Assembly (NCBI RefSeq): GCF_022539665.2
Contig: NC_081339.1
Coordinates: 7,003,367-7,067,366, forward strand
Direction of reading: 5' to 3'
DNA length: 64,000 nt
Source: Daphnia carinata
Lineage: Eukaryota; Arthropoda; Branchiopoda; Diplostraca; Daphniidae
In this document: positions 52,426-64,000 of the stretch, in pieces
How positions within the stretch are numbered: position 1 is the first letter of the stretch
How the letters are laid out: each line of letters begins with the position of its first letter
Notes under the pieces: generated by a model
The model's input: only the letters and a program-made list of their open reading frames with translations
Told to the model about the DNA's origin: nothing
Databases searched by the model: none
Made by a program: the position numbers and the translations under genes

Positions 52426-53849
52426 AATAAAACTATGCTAGAAGCTGATGATTGAACGATGTGGGCGAAAGGTTTCAAAGAAAAATTGAGACACGTTTAA
52501 TGAATGATAGTCGGGTAAAAGCGCACCTTTTTTTTGTATCAATCGCAAGAATTTTAGGTTGAAGCAGATAGAGCAAAAAGCATGTCGTTTGAGGAATCAT
52601 TAAGGAAGTCTCTTGACAAAAAGTTATGAACGCTGCCAAGAGATTCCCGAACGCGGATGTCGTTGCTTAACTTATCAAGAAGCGCCAGACATATAGTTTC
52701 ACTCAGCGAACCTGTTTGATTGCCTACGATGCTGAATGGAATGAAAGGCTTACTCGCAACAAAAGCGGATGAATTTCCGTTGACGGAGTAATTTGTTATG
52801 AAAAATAGGCGAGACAATCGAAGCTGAACTGTATGGCCAGTTCAGGTGATGGCCACCCCTATAATTGCATACCCCGAAATCAGAGAATTCGCCAGCAAGT
52901 TTCAGATGTCACGTAGGCGTTGATATTTTCTTTTGTACTTATATTAATGAAATCGAGGAGTTCATCACAAAATACAATCAAACTCGCGAGATAAAAAAAG
53001 TCTCCTTTACAGATGACTGCCTTCAAACTTTTAAATTGGAGTGGGCCACTTTGTTTTACTCCTTGAAGCACTTATTACTGCGCGACAAATGTTAACTTTC
53101 AACATACAAAACGATGTTCTTTATAAGGTAAAAAAAAACGCCCCTTCCCTCTTATATTTTCGAATTAATATTTTACTAATCGCCTGTAAGTGCAGTAGTT
53201 TACGCGTCGAATTTGAGAAATCATTTAAATTTTTTTAAAGCTGAATCAACGTTGGGTGACGACCTACCCCAAGAGTTTTTGAACCCCGAAAGGTAAAGCA
53301 ATAAAACAATTTATTGCTGTTAACATAAGCTATGGTTTAAAAAATCCTTCAGGTCATTCATCCCCTTTCTCCATAAAATTTTAAGCCCTCCCAATAGAAG
53401 TCAACGTCACGGAAGGGCAAAGGTTGTTGACCATGATTCGCGACTCACACAATATTCCTTATTGTTCCTTATTCCTAACCTTATTCGCATGCACCATCAG
53501 CAATTGGCATATAAAAGCGTTGAAATGTAGACAGCAATCAGACCAAATTACATGTCAAAGCAATCAACATCCAAGACAAAAAAAAAATGCAAACATTCAA
53601 TTTATCAAACCTAGTGGCCTGCTTCTTTGGTGTTCTTATAATTTAACGGTATTCAAAATTTTGTGTCAACTACTTTGTGGTACTATTTTCTAATGAAATG
53701 TTTTGAACGCAGCTCAAGTGAGTGAACAGTTGGCGGTGAATTTACCGGACAGGAGAACTCGCAGGGGGTAACAAGAAGAGCATGTAAAAATTCGCATTAG
53801 TTTCTGGTAACTGAACAGGAGGAAACTAACCATTTCATTTTGTACGCAG
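52426..53849. other. Intergenic or uncertain upstream exons of the lectin
   Basis: A 264-nt minus-strand open frame (52554-52817) has no known motif. A plus-strand frame with ATG at 53433 begins with a hydrophobic stretch (YCSLFLTLFACTIS) like a signal peptide, followed by Cys residues. It may be the first exon of the lectin gene downstream, but the joining splice sites could not be settled. Confidence 0.35.
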
Positions 53850-54439
53850 CATGTGAGAATAGCATTGCAGGCCACAGATGTGAACTGATAAAAAACAGGT
53901 GCTCTTGCTTCGTCAATACGCAGGTAAAACGTTAAATGACAACTACACCCGATTGTGTTTCTAAACAACATGATTTTTGGTTTTGGAAACAAATAGCTTT
54001 CTTGGGAAAACGCAGATACTTTCTGCCGAAACAACAACAAGCGCTTACTGAGCATCGAGACGGAAGATGAACAAGCGGATATTTCATCTGTTTTGATGCC
54101 TATCGTATTGAACGGTAAGTGAATTTAACAAGCAGCGACTTGCAAACATTTTCAGACTTGGAATTCACGCAAGCAAATACAGATGACATCGCAAAGAAGA
54201 TCGGAGTATGGACATGCGGCTCTTACATTCCCGAACAGAAGGTTTTCGCCTGGTCCTCAACTCAGAAGCCGTTCACTTTCATCAATTGGTTTTACAACGA
54301 GCCTATCATTAATAGCTTAGAACAATGTCTTCGCGTTCGAATTGTGCCGGAATCATTGACTAGCGGCCGCTGGGCTTCCCTGTATTGCGATCAGCTTCCC
54401 TTTATTTGTCAGGACGATCCCGGTACCATTAAACCATAG
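53850..54439 (+). CDS. C-type lectin domain protein (5' end not resolved)
   Basis: Carbohydrate-recognition-type domain, probably secreted. Three exons join in phase: 53850-53923 (after TGTACGCAG), 53997-54114 and 54156-54439, ending at TAG. Family signatures: GHRCELIKNRCSCF, LSWENADTFC, LLSIETEDEQ, WTCGSY, FAWSS, FTFINWFYNEP, ECL-type CLRV, and WASLYCDQLPFIC. The last intron is only 41 bp. Calcium and sugar residues look degraded: the usual EPN-type triplet reads EPI and WND reads WAS, so classical Ca-dependent sugar binding is unlikely. A signal-peptide exon may lie at 53433. The start used here is an exon edge, not a start codon. Confidence 0.7.
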
Positions 54440-56744
54440 GCGCTGCCTTTAGCTAAGAACATATTGCAAACGGCAACTCGGTATAACTCGCATTGATTTT
54501 TTTTTTTATTTATTCCCCGTGTACGAAACTAATACACGGCATTGTGCAATACTCCACTGCTGATTTCGCTAAACTTTGAATACATCGTCCTACCCTTTTC
54601 ACAGTGGGCAAGTGGAGAGCGAACGCAGAGGTTTCCAATTATACGACACGAATGAGTGAGCTGATCGTGGAAATTAAAGCAAACATGATGTGAATTCAAA
54701 TGATATCGTAACGTCTACCCGAGAGTGCCTACATTGATAACCTATTCCAATTAGATAGTCGACGAAACGCTTTCTCCCATACGTTTGATCACGTGGGTTC
54801 AAGCTCGAAAGAGTTCTCGAAAACATCCTACACCACAGATCAAATTAGACGCTGTTATGCAAATTTTTTTTCGTGTGAAATCTCTATGATGGTAGAACGC
54901 TGATTGAAAGGCCGTCAGAAGTTTTTCCTCCTGCAACAACAAATGCGGAAGTAGACAAAACGATCTCAATGTTTTGCCAAGCGAAAAAAACTTTAACGCC
55001 CTCTATTTTTCCGCACGATTTCTAGACGATAACTCTTCAGTTCAAGAAACAAAGATTTCTAAGGCTTCTGGGATTTCCAATAGCTATAAACTTCTTACTT
55101 GACTATGCACGAACTGATACGGTTGCAAACTTCAACCCCCTAAGTTCCTTTTCCTTCATTCCATTACCGCTACTAGAGTTTTCACCTTTTCAAATGAAAG
55201 ATATTGATGTCCTACCTTGGCAAGCTGCTTTTCTATCTCAGGCACTGTTGAAGAGACGTGGTAAACGAGTGGCAAGCCCTTGATCATCTTAACAGTCATC
55301 TAAAAAATAAAATAAAGGAAACGTAATGATGTGCCATTCATAATTCGTTACGTAATTCGATTGGTCTAGTAACGTTTACCTTCCTGTTCACGGATATTGA
55401 TATAATAATGTCATGCTTCTATTCTTGGGGTTATGGCTTCCCGGTGTTCAATGGAGCGGGTGCGTTCTTGTTAGTGTACATCAAATGGATGACATATACG
55501 AGAAAAAAAAAAAGAAAAGGAGTAGAGGTGTTATAAAGATCAATAAAGTAATAAATTGACTGAAGTTACGTGATCTGCAGGCCAAAGTTGAACAACAAAA
55601 CACAAAATTACAATGCTCAATGAAGTGAACATCAACGGTGACCCCAGGACATACGTGTATACGACGTCAATCCAAGATAGTTAACGTGGGACTGGAAAGC
55701 TTTCATTGAAAGTTTTGTACGTGCCCACATATTCTAGAGAAATGGAGAGTAATGAACTTTGCAAGTACTTGACATGAATATGTCAGCATCCAGCACTACC
55801 ATCCCTTTTGAAAACATATTTTGTTATGCAATAATACCTCAAGTTCACCTTACTCCAGAAAATTGAATGATTTCATTTCATGACAAGAAAAAAAAATTAT
55901 GTAATCAAGGAATTGATAATCCTATGGAGTTGTCTTTACTTTACATGAATTCCTACTAAATGTCAGGTGTGAGGAAAGATATATTCAGTACACCTTCTTT
56001 ACAAGGAATGTTTAAAAAATTTAATACCCTACTGCATACCACCATTCGAGGTTTAACATAAGACTTTATCATTAATTTCACAATAGTGTTGAAGGCAATT
56101 CTAATTGACTGTGCCAGTGCTGTAACCACGTATTCTCAAGAATTGCCATAGGTTTTCTAGAAAATGGTCAAAGCAACGTGACTAACACAAAAATAAAATG
56201 CAAATGTTGCACCTGGTGTAACTAAACACAAGAATAAACTACCTTTTGTTTAAATCTTTCAAGACCAAAGTCGGTAGAGCACTCACACAATTGAGAGAAC
56301 TTTTCCAACGTCACAAATGTAGTTACACGCTTCAGATATATTTTATATTCTTCATATTTTACAGCTTCAGATATTATTAATAAAAATGAAATAGTTTGTT
56401 ACTCACGTGTTGGAGGCAAAATCGCAGCAGAGTCAAGTCCAAAAAGAACCCCTTGACAATAAGACGATCCAACTTTTTGATTAACGAAACAGAGTTGCCA
56501 TACTTTTCTTTTTATTAAAGAGTTGTAAAAAATTTTTCTTTTACCTTTTGTAAAAAATAGAGATATCAAAACAAATTATACGTAGGTGTCACATAACAAG
56601 TTCCGGAAAATACGTTAACGGAAATATCAAAAAATAAATAAAAAAAAGACTTGGTCGATTATAACAACGGCAACTACGACAACGTTTTCGAAGCGTAATG
56701 TATTACTACCGCCATTACATTACTCATGAGGGACATTTCCAACA
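54440..56744. other. Intergenic, nothing supported
   Basis: A/T-rich with no long open frame on either strand. No tRNA, rRNA or repeat array was recognised. The right end is the 3' flank of the allatostatin receptor gene. Confidence 0.45.
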
Positions 56745-58052
56745 TCAATCTTTCCTAGGGCAGTAAACAATTTTACGGAAGGCTTTCCGAAAATTATCAG
56801 ATATAAACGCATACAGAAAAGGATTTACACACGAACTCATATAGGCCAATATGTGGGAACTGATTTGTATCATAACAGTGAAAGGTGTGATTTCAAACAA
56901 GGCCAAACTCTTCAAAACGAGAAACAGTTGAATGGGAAACCAACACAAGGCAAAACTGCCGACTACTATGCATACCATGCGGGTAACACGTAATTTCTTA
57001 CCACGTTGGACTTCAGCCGAAGCACGCCCTACTGGAGCTTCCTTTCTCCATAATCGTAAGAGCATGCTAATGTACAACGCGCAAATCAGCAACAGTGGGA
57101 TTGCGTAAGATGTTGCAAAAAAGGTGCTCTGAAACACGTGATGACTCCATCCTTCCTATAAACAAATTTCTTGTTATTGTAGATATCAGCAGTTTTGTGT
57201 TCCGTATCTATATACATTGCAATATCGACCTACCTTTTGCAAAAATTGGCATAAGGAATATTGTTCGTCATCAAAGACGTAAACAACTTGCCCGTGCGCC
57301 ATGAGTAATGGAACACACGCCGCAAATATAACTACCTGTAAATTCATAAAAAGAAAATATATATCAACATAACAAAAACAAGAATTTTAGAATGGAATAC
57401 CCAGGTGACAGCAATGGCCCAAAAAGTGTTGGCTTTCGTTCGAATAGACTTTGAAGTGAATGGATGAACGACAGCTAAATAACGATCAAGTGACATCAGG
57501 ACTAGCGTATACACGCTGGCGTATGCGGTCACAATAACCAGATATTGTACAATTTTGCACCAAACTTCGCCGAAGGGCCAAAATGGCAATGCGTAATCGG
57601 AGGCGGTAAAGGGAACGCAAAACACAATAAACAAAAGGTCAGCCAGTGCTAAATTGATGATGAGTAGGTTCGTTGTGCTACGCATCTGCTGATTGGCGAC
57701 AACCACCACAACAACAAGAGCATTTCCAATGAAACCAAGTATGGCAATCACTCCAAAAATAATGGGAACCTGGGGATGAAAAAAGAAATATGAGCATCCT
57801 TGTTGATGATGAAATTTTGAACGTTTGCTGTACCACTATTGAAATGATGTGTTGCATAGTAAAATGCGGACTAGAGTAGTTTGACTTGCAATCATCTTCG
57901 GAACTGTGGTTTGCAATTGGAGACAAGGCGGCATCGCGCGAGTCGTTACACAGGCCGCATCGAAGATCCAGCGAAATTAGAAGGTCCGGATTGTCTGAGA
58001 ATTCGATTCCATCGCCGATTCCAACGCCGATTCGAAGCATCAAATTTTCCAT
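56745..58052 (-). CDS. AstA-R: Allatostatin-A receptor (galanin-receptor-like GPCR)
   Basis: G-protein-coupled receptor for FGLamide allatostatins, in the plasma membrane of neurons, gut or endocrine cells. Four exons (high to low): 57834-58052, 57401-57769, 57234-57335, 56745-57155. All introns are phase 0, giving 366 aa plus TGA. Very close to the insect family as remembered: GNALVVVVVVANQQMRSTTN, LIINLALADLLFIVFCVPF, LPFWPFGEVWCKIVQYL, YTLVLMSLDRYLAVVHP, ECL2 Cys in SLCQF, SFALCWFPIQLFLVL, NPFLYAFISDNFRKAF. The N-terminus has NHS and NYS glycosylation sites. Start ATG at 58052. A possible 5' UTR donor (GTAAGTAAAA) lies near 58880, so the promoter may be farther upstream. Confidence 0.94.
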
Positions 58053-60146
58053 GGATCTTAGTTTTTGATATGTTGTTGATGCAGCAAAAACTATGGATAT
58101 TCAAATCAAAATTTCCGTTATAGTTATTTGTTATATAATTGAAAAAAAAAAAAAAATATTCAAAAATGCTTGGAGATTGACACTTGAATTATGAAAACTA
58201 ACTTTCATCTTTGAAGAGTTTCCGGCAACGGGGATTTCTGACTCCATGTAAGTGTGTTTAAAAGAGGATTTCTTTTTCAATTGCAGTTTGGTAGTTAAAC
58301 ATTTGACATTCGATAGTTTTTGTTTCACTGCATAATAAGTTCGTCGCAAGCGACGGCACGTTTTGAGGGATTGCTACGAGTGATGGTACCTGAGGGAACA
58401 CTTGAACACGGAACACAAGACCCAAGTTCGTCTTAGTTAGGAGTTTGGCGCTACTATCTGATACAAAAGTTAAAACAGTTTTTCATTTGTCGTTAGTATG
58501 GTCTTGTTCGACCGCTAGGAAGAATGGACGAAATTAAGGTTTTGTATAAGCTAGGTGAAACTTCATTACCAGACAACAATCTACTTCATAAAAAAAATAA
58601 TAAAAGGAATATTTTACTTGTACGACAATCCCTAACGCCACGGTAGACGGTGTCAATTACTGCATAGTGGAAATGGTATGACATATATGGGTGTAGAACT
58701 GGTTAATCGATAAAATATTTCAAAGGGAGAATCAACGGCCCATAAGGGATTGGTCCGATGTCATCAAATAACCACCAACCATAACTCAGCAGCCTGCTCT
58801 ACCATGCAAAGTAATCGATCCGAAAAGAATTTATACCTACGCTAAGGGACGGATTATAACAAGATTTTACTTACAAGCAAAATGTTGTCGTCCCGGAAGA
58901 GCAGATTTGGAGAATTAATTCCAATTTTCCAAAATGTTTTTTCCTTCTTCGTGACAAGCTCCTTTCCAAATCAACTGCACATTGGCTGAATTTACACTCA
59001 CGTCTGAGCGTTTACATAGGCAAGAAGGGTGACGTTTACAGCGGACGGAAAGCTGCGCAGAAGCGAACTGAAAATAATTGTTTATTATAAATAAATCATC
59101 GCTTTTCATATGGTAGTTCATCCAAAGTCCTTTTGTTGGTATAATATATTTACCGTACCTCGGTAAAGGGACGCAGCTGGGGAGGCATCAATGCTTCCTA
59201 GTAGTAAGGCTTTCTGCCATATTGGTTCCTAAATACTCTTTAAAAATGGATCCTCTAATGAAATTCAGGAACATCTCAAATGCTTCTGTTGAGTCCGCAC
59301 AGCTGAGTCAATGAGGAATTACTGTTAGACATCAATCGTCTCTACGCGATGTGGACAGAATGTTACGGAAACCCATGCGGTACACCACCGTCCTTGTTTC
59401 CTGGAAAAAAAGATTTTATAAGCATAAAAAATGTTTGATATTTGAGGAAAAATACACAAGAAAGTCGATTACTTTATATCATTCACTCATACTGACGTGA
59501 GCCCAAATTAAATGATGTGTAAGTGTATCTGTAATATAAAAAAAATTTTAAACGTAAAATAATACACTAAAAGCTTCGAATGCTTTTCCTTACTAACTTG
59601 TTTTCTTTTCTCAATGTACAACTTTTGTGCTGTTGACTGTGGTCATGGTGACATTCCATCCGGCTTTTGTAAAGCAGCACACGTGGAAGGCAAACGATAA
59701 GACTGGAGTCCCTGAACTGCAGCAATATCTACTCGACCATCTCAAGGGTCATCGGTAAGAATAGGCCGAAGTGTCATCAAAGGACACACTTCCTCCAAGT
59801 TCATTGTGAGATAAGACCCGATTTCGTCCTAGTGAAAAAAGAAACACGTGGATAGGGCACCTGCTTACCTGTGATAAGAACAGGTTTTTAAAAAATATTG
59901 TTATTCATCAGGAGTTCCAAAAGTCTGTTGCATATGAGTGACACTTTATCCTTTTAATCAGAAAACCTGTTCTCGCTAGAGGCAGAGTAATGTAACTCAC
60001 CCATCGTTTTTTCGATTGGGGAAGGTCAGTAGCACACGTGAATGCAAGGCAATGATCTGCAGTATAAAAAGACGGTGATAGCGTTACCATTCCTGAGACA
60101 CTCTTCCAGCCATTATCACGCAGCGCCCAAGTCCTATAGCGAGAAA
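58053..60146. promoter_or_regulatory. Upstream regions of two divergent genes
   Basis: No coding gene is seen. The left part probably contains 5' UTR and promoter of the allatostatin receptor. At the right, TATAAAAA at 60063-60070 is a good TATA box, 84 bp before the ATG at 60147, suggesting a focused, probably tissue-specific promoter for the mucin-like gene. Confidence 0.5.
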
Positions 60147-61398
60147 ATGGTCGATCTTCTCAAATTCGTTTTGCTTTTGGTTGTTGGCTTTTCATCAGTC
60201 CAGACTGCTGTCGTGATCCGCGAAGAAGAAATTTGGCCAAATCATGTCGTCCGACAAGTGCCCGAGTTCCGGGCTGCTGCAACCGTCACCACCGTTGTTA
60301 CCATAACGGCTACCGATGCCACAACAATTACGATTAAGTATGCACTCATCCTTAATATCAATACGATTTTAGTGGTTTAAAATGTTTTTTTTTAAATTCT
60401 ATTATTCACCCAATGAATAGGAAAAGATTTGATTGTGCAAAATTAGAGGCGCCATTGGCCACAACAGTGTGCCGTCGTAAGAGACAGTACTGGAATCTCC
60501 CACTATTTGTCGACCCCACGTTTGTCAGCCATGATGATGTTCAGCAACAGTTTCAGCCATTGAAACCTACAAAAGTCATTCAGTGAGTATAGTAGCATAT
60601 AATGCTCTTTTACAAGCAATCTGTTACGTCATGACGTTCTCTGACAAGTAATCTGATATTATGGAAAAAAAAAAAGGGTGGCACCTTCTAGATTGCCTCC
60701 TTACCCTAATGTAATCGCAGTCGAACCGTTCGCTGCCCAGCAACAGTTTACCTCTCCGTACAGTATTCAATCATCGCTGGATAAGACGTCCATACAACCA
60801 GCGCTCCGCGTAGCCGATCCCTTATTTGGCGCTTTTTACGCATTTTCTTCGCTGCTTTCCAATATTTTCGCTGGAGTTTTACGGCCACAAACGACTCCCG
60901 CCGTCCTTGTCACTAGGTACGTAATCTGTCTTTAAAAAATTGAGAAAAAATGGTCTTTTAAAGGACTATGATGGCACAAAACGATTATTTTGCTACACTA
61001 GTACAAAGACCGTATACACAACTACGGAGACCGTCACTTCAACGACGTCTACTGCCACCTACACTTTGAAAGGTGCTTATTGTCTTCCACCGGGAGTGTC
61101 CTTGTGTCCGGGATCTGCGACCAGCTCAATCACTCCCGACACTACTTCGACCACCACAGCAGCCACGTCTACCTCAACAACTACCGCAGCCACGTCGACC
61201 TCAACTACCACAGCAGCTACTACTACTACGGCAGGGACGACTTCTGCAGCGACAGATTCAACAACCACTGGATCAACTTCAACCACTACGACAGATGCAA
61301 CCACCACAACATCGACCGCTAGTACTACCACTGATTCCACTACAACAACTAGCACAACTGAATCGTCCACAACGACCACTGCCGCCAGCGGTCGATGA
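60147..61398 (+). CDS. Secreted Thr-rich mucin-like protein with furin-type site
   Basis: I do not recognise a named family. Four exons: 60147-60337, 60421-60582, 60677-60916, 61002-61398. Total 329 aa plus TGA. MVDLLKFVLLLVVGFSSVQTA is a clear signal peptide (21 residues). The mature N-terminal part contains a short TVTTVVTITATDATTITIK run, then VCRRKRQYW with a dibasic furin-type site RRKR (residues 82-85). The middle is hydrophobic and Pro-rich. The C-terminus (about the last 90 residues) is almost only Thr, Ser and Ala (repeats of TSTTTAA), expected to be heavily O-glycosylated. One Cys pair lies in YCLPPGVSLCPGS. A TATA box is upstream, and AATAAA follows at about 61556. Possible roles are cuticle, gut lining or secreted mucus. 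Confidence 0.8.
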
Positions 61399-62293
61399 AG
61401 AAATAAGTAACCACGTAAAATATTCCAATTTAGATGATGGCAATTAAGGGGATTTCCCAGTAGATGTGGCAATACTCATTTACAGCCCGCACAATCCATT
61501 GATAACTTATGACGTTCGCACGCTGTTTCAATTGAATCGTATTGTAACATTCGGAAATAAAACAGCCATGCAATAATTACCAGTTCTGGCAAAAGGTGTG
61601 GAAATCACTCACATCACAATAATTCACCATAACTAATTGAAAAATTATATATTATAAGTGGTAAATTCATTACTAACCGACTAGTTATGATGAGATGGCA
61701 CAAAGGACATCAGGGTTTTGTCCTACTGCTCAAAAACCGTATCGTATTCAACAGCACCACATGGCCCGTTTAGTGCAGCTGTTTCTGGTTCTCTGATTTT
61801 GCTAATTGTTCATTTGAAGGACTTGCTTTTTAAAGTTTCACATTCTAAACATCGTTCCATTAGCAACAGAGAATCATTATTACTAGTCTAAATGGTAATT
61901 CTTTTCTTTTCGTTGTGTGCATTCTCGTGTTCACAAAGTAGACATCAGGGACAAACAAAAAAAAAACGAAAGAAAAGAACCATTAACTGGATTCCCTAGT
62001 GTTCTGTAACCTCCTGGCGGTTGTCAAGTGGAACTACATTTTGTAGGAAAGAAAATTACGTATGCTAGGACACAGCAACGCTGGCGCCAAGCAGAAGTTC
62101 CAGATGTCAAAATTCTTAAACGTAGAAAACAATAACATTAGGTGAAACGTATCGCTTTCAGTGAAGAACTAACAGAAATACGTGATGTTCCCATGTTTCA
62201 TGGACAATATTTAAATGTTTCGTTATCCAATTGCAATATACTTGCCCAATCGCGTATGTTCGAATCGAACGCTAATTCCGATACGCAGGTATA
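61399..62293. other. Intergenic, 3' UTR and 5' flank of SIN1
   Basis: Contains the mucin-like gene's 3' UTR (AATAAA about 160 bp past the stop) and, just before 62294, an acceptor-like GATACGCAG, which suggests a spliced 5' UTR for SIN1. No other gene is seen. Confidence 0.45.
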
Positions 62294-63775
62294 ATGGCGT
62301 TTTATGACAACAAATATTGGATTCTTTCCCATGTAAGGAACTCATTCTTGTATTCAGATGATACTGGTGAATATTTGGGTCATTTTAAATATTCTACAAT
62401 TATAGTAATTACCTGCTAGTTTGTTTTCAGGTATGTGTGAAATGATATTGCAGAATGCTGATATACCAAAGAATATCAGAGAAGAGGGCAAAAAGTTATG
62501 GTTTGGGAACCTGGATGATTCAGAGGAAGAATTTGATGATGATGGACGGATTCACACACGATCTCTGGGAAATGGTAATGATGACTTCGGAACCAGAAGA
62601 AGAAGGCTTAACACTGTAGTAAGGCTAGAAAAGATGAAGAAAGAACAACAGGCAGCAGCTATGATAAGTACTATTAGATGGAAAGAGCCAGATTTGACAA
62701 TTCTGGATGAGGAAAAGGCAAAATTATTTGCCAAGAAGGAGGTCGTTTTTCAAAATTACAAGTCTGTTCTTGCTCGTCTCATGGCTGAGCACGCTTCGGA
62801 TCCCGACTCACCGTTCATAGAGTACGCGAAGTTCGATGGCAATTCCCAACTGAGAGCACCCATTAGAACCATAAGGATATTTTTAAGTATGCAAACTACA
62901 GAAGAACGCAACTTCCCTATGACCGTTTGCGTTATTGCTTCTGCCAAAGTTTCTGAACTCATCGGTCTTGTGTGCTACAAGTATAGCCAAGAGAAACGAG
63001 AACCCCCGCTAAGGTAGACAAATACTTTTCTTATGGATAATAAGAGAAAAATAATATACTTCTCGTTTTCAGTGGAACTGTGGATAACTACGCCCTGTTT
63101 ATTGCAGAAGATGACGGTAGTCCCGATGCCGATTTTCCTTGTCTCGAACCTAAAGAGGTAGTCGGAAAGTTTGGATTTACCTCACTGGCGTTGGTTCGTT
63201 CTACGCAACCTCCGAAAGAGGTGAAAAAAGAGAATGAAACTACCAAGACGACGGACCAACCTACTGCTGAGAAACCAGATGATCGTGGAACCGTTTTGGA
63301 ATCTACCGATTACCAATCTTTCAAAGGGTTTCTGCTACACAATATTCGACCTAAAACAGAAATTACTTTGGGTAAATTAAATCTCTTAAAAAATATATAT
63401 TCAACCACGACTCACCTGATAACATTTTACACAGGAATTTCGTGGGATCAAGTGGAAATCAAGCCTTGCCCAGCAACGAGTCGATCTGTGACGACTTTGC
63501 TGTGGTCACGACCAAACCTCAAACCCACCCGTTTGCCTATGGAGGTGATCGTCGACTGTGTTCCTTTGCAAACAGTACCAACCTCAGTGGCTATTATGTA
63601 TTACGACACAGACAAGAGAAAATGGAGGCGTTTGCGAATAGAGTGTGACATTAAGATTATTGAACAAATTGTGGCAAAGTTAAAATTCATATTAGAAATC
63701 CGGGGGGGACTTTACCGCCAAGAATACCTTCACCACATGTCATACGTGAGCAAGAAAGCCAGCCTCATCCGTTAA
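62294..63775 (+). CDS. MAPKAP1: SIN1 / MAPKAP1, mTORC2 subunit, without Ras-binding domain
   Basis: Scaffold subunit of TOR complex 2 that presents AGC kinases such as Akt and SGK. Four exons: 62294-62366, 62431-63013, 63073-63371, 63435-63775. Total 431 aa plus TAA; human is 522. The start MAFYDNKYWILSHVRNSF ... SDDTGMCEM matches the conserved N-terminal region. CRIM domain: PFIEYAKFDG, FPMTVCVIASAKVSELIGL, LFIAEDDGSPDADFP, KFGFTSLALV. A low-complexity linker (about 35 aa, Lys/Glu/Thr) leads straight to the pre-PH segment YQSFKGFLLHNI and PH domain GISWDQVEIKPCP to the end. The human Ras-binding domain between CRIM and PH has no counterpart. Exon 3 spans the end of CRIM and the start of the PH region without a break. 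Confidence 0.93.
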
Positions 63776-64000
63776 ACGAGAAATTTTTATATTTCAATTG
63801 TTTGTTTAATAAATGTTGTTTGAAATGTGAAGTCAAAGGCAGACAAGTGTGCGGAAAGATTTTTACAGGCTGCATATCTAGACAAAGAGGGAAAGGAGTA
63901 GATTATGTCCATTTAAAAGTTGGGATTATCACATGTTGAGCCTCGTCAAGTTGACGCCCTAGTATTGCTAATGAGCGATGTATTCGCTGAGAATTCTTCT
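63776..64000. other. 3' flank of SIN1
   Basis: AATAAA at about 63808 is a plausible poly-A signal. No further gene is visible before the window ends. Confidence 0.5.

Noticed and set aside
52554-52817. 88-codon minus-strand ORF considered as a TE fragment
   Set aside because: No catalytic motif or repeat structure; too little to support a call.
61077-61472. Val-rich 131-codon ORF on the minus strand
   Set aside because: It is the antisense shadow of the Thr/Ser-rich repeat of the mucin-like gene.

Overview
The window looks like nuclear DNA of a branchiopod crustacean, most likely a Daphnia-type cladoceran. That is an inference from gene content and architecture: many short GT-AG introns (mostly 55-100 bp), densely packed animal genes on both strands, an arthropod allatostatin-A receptor, and Na,K-ATPase paralogs of a kind known from brine shrimp. 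No bacterial or organellar gene block is present.

Layout. 0.7-1.1 kb: a small intronless ORF of unknown function. 3.1-15 kb, minus strand: two intact Na+/K+-ATPase alpha genes in head-to-tail tandem. The downstream copy carries lysine in place of both intramembrane asparagines (the 'KK' type); the upstream copy is canonical. 15.5-25.5 kb is a packed housekeeping block: snapin and HemK2/N6AMT1 (overlapping coding regions, same strand), deoxyhypusine synthase and SNAPC3 (divergent), a GMC oxidoreductase and a phospholipid phosphatase (divergent). 25.7-27.9 kb: a peptide-type GPCR ending in a PDZ-ligand motif. 31.6-33.0 kb: sideroflexin-2.

35.4-48.6 kb is very different. It is a diverged inverted repeat about 13 kb long with arms of roughly 6-7 kb. 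Each arm carries a 13-unit array (period about 140 bp) of exon-like GC-rich blocks bounded by splice-like AG and GT. The inner arms carry degenerate tRNA-like modules, and a SINE-like sequence with a poly-A tail lies at the centre. I recognise no transposase, integrase or polymerase in it.

49.6-64 kb: a PLP-dependent cysteine-desulfurase-like gene, decayed coding-like sequence, a C-type lectin, the allatostatin-A receptor, a secreted Thr-rich mucin-like protein with a furin-type site, and SIN1 (mTORC2), which here lacks room for a Ras-binding domain.

Gene models were built by hand from splice signals, reading-frame continuity and remembered family sequences. Every multi-exon model listed as a firm CDS sums to a whole number of codons. 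Exon limits are predictions; no transcript evidence was available.
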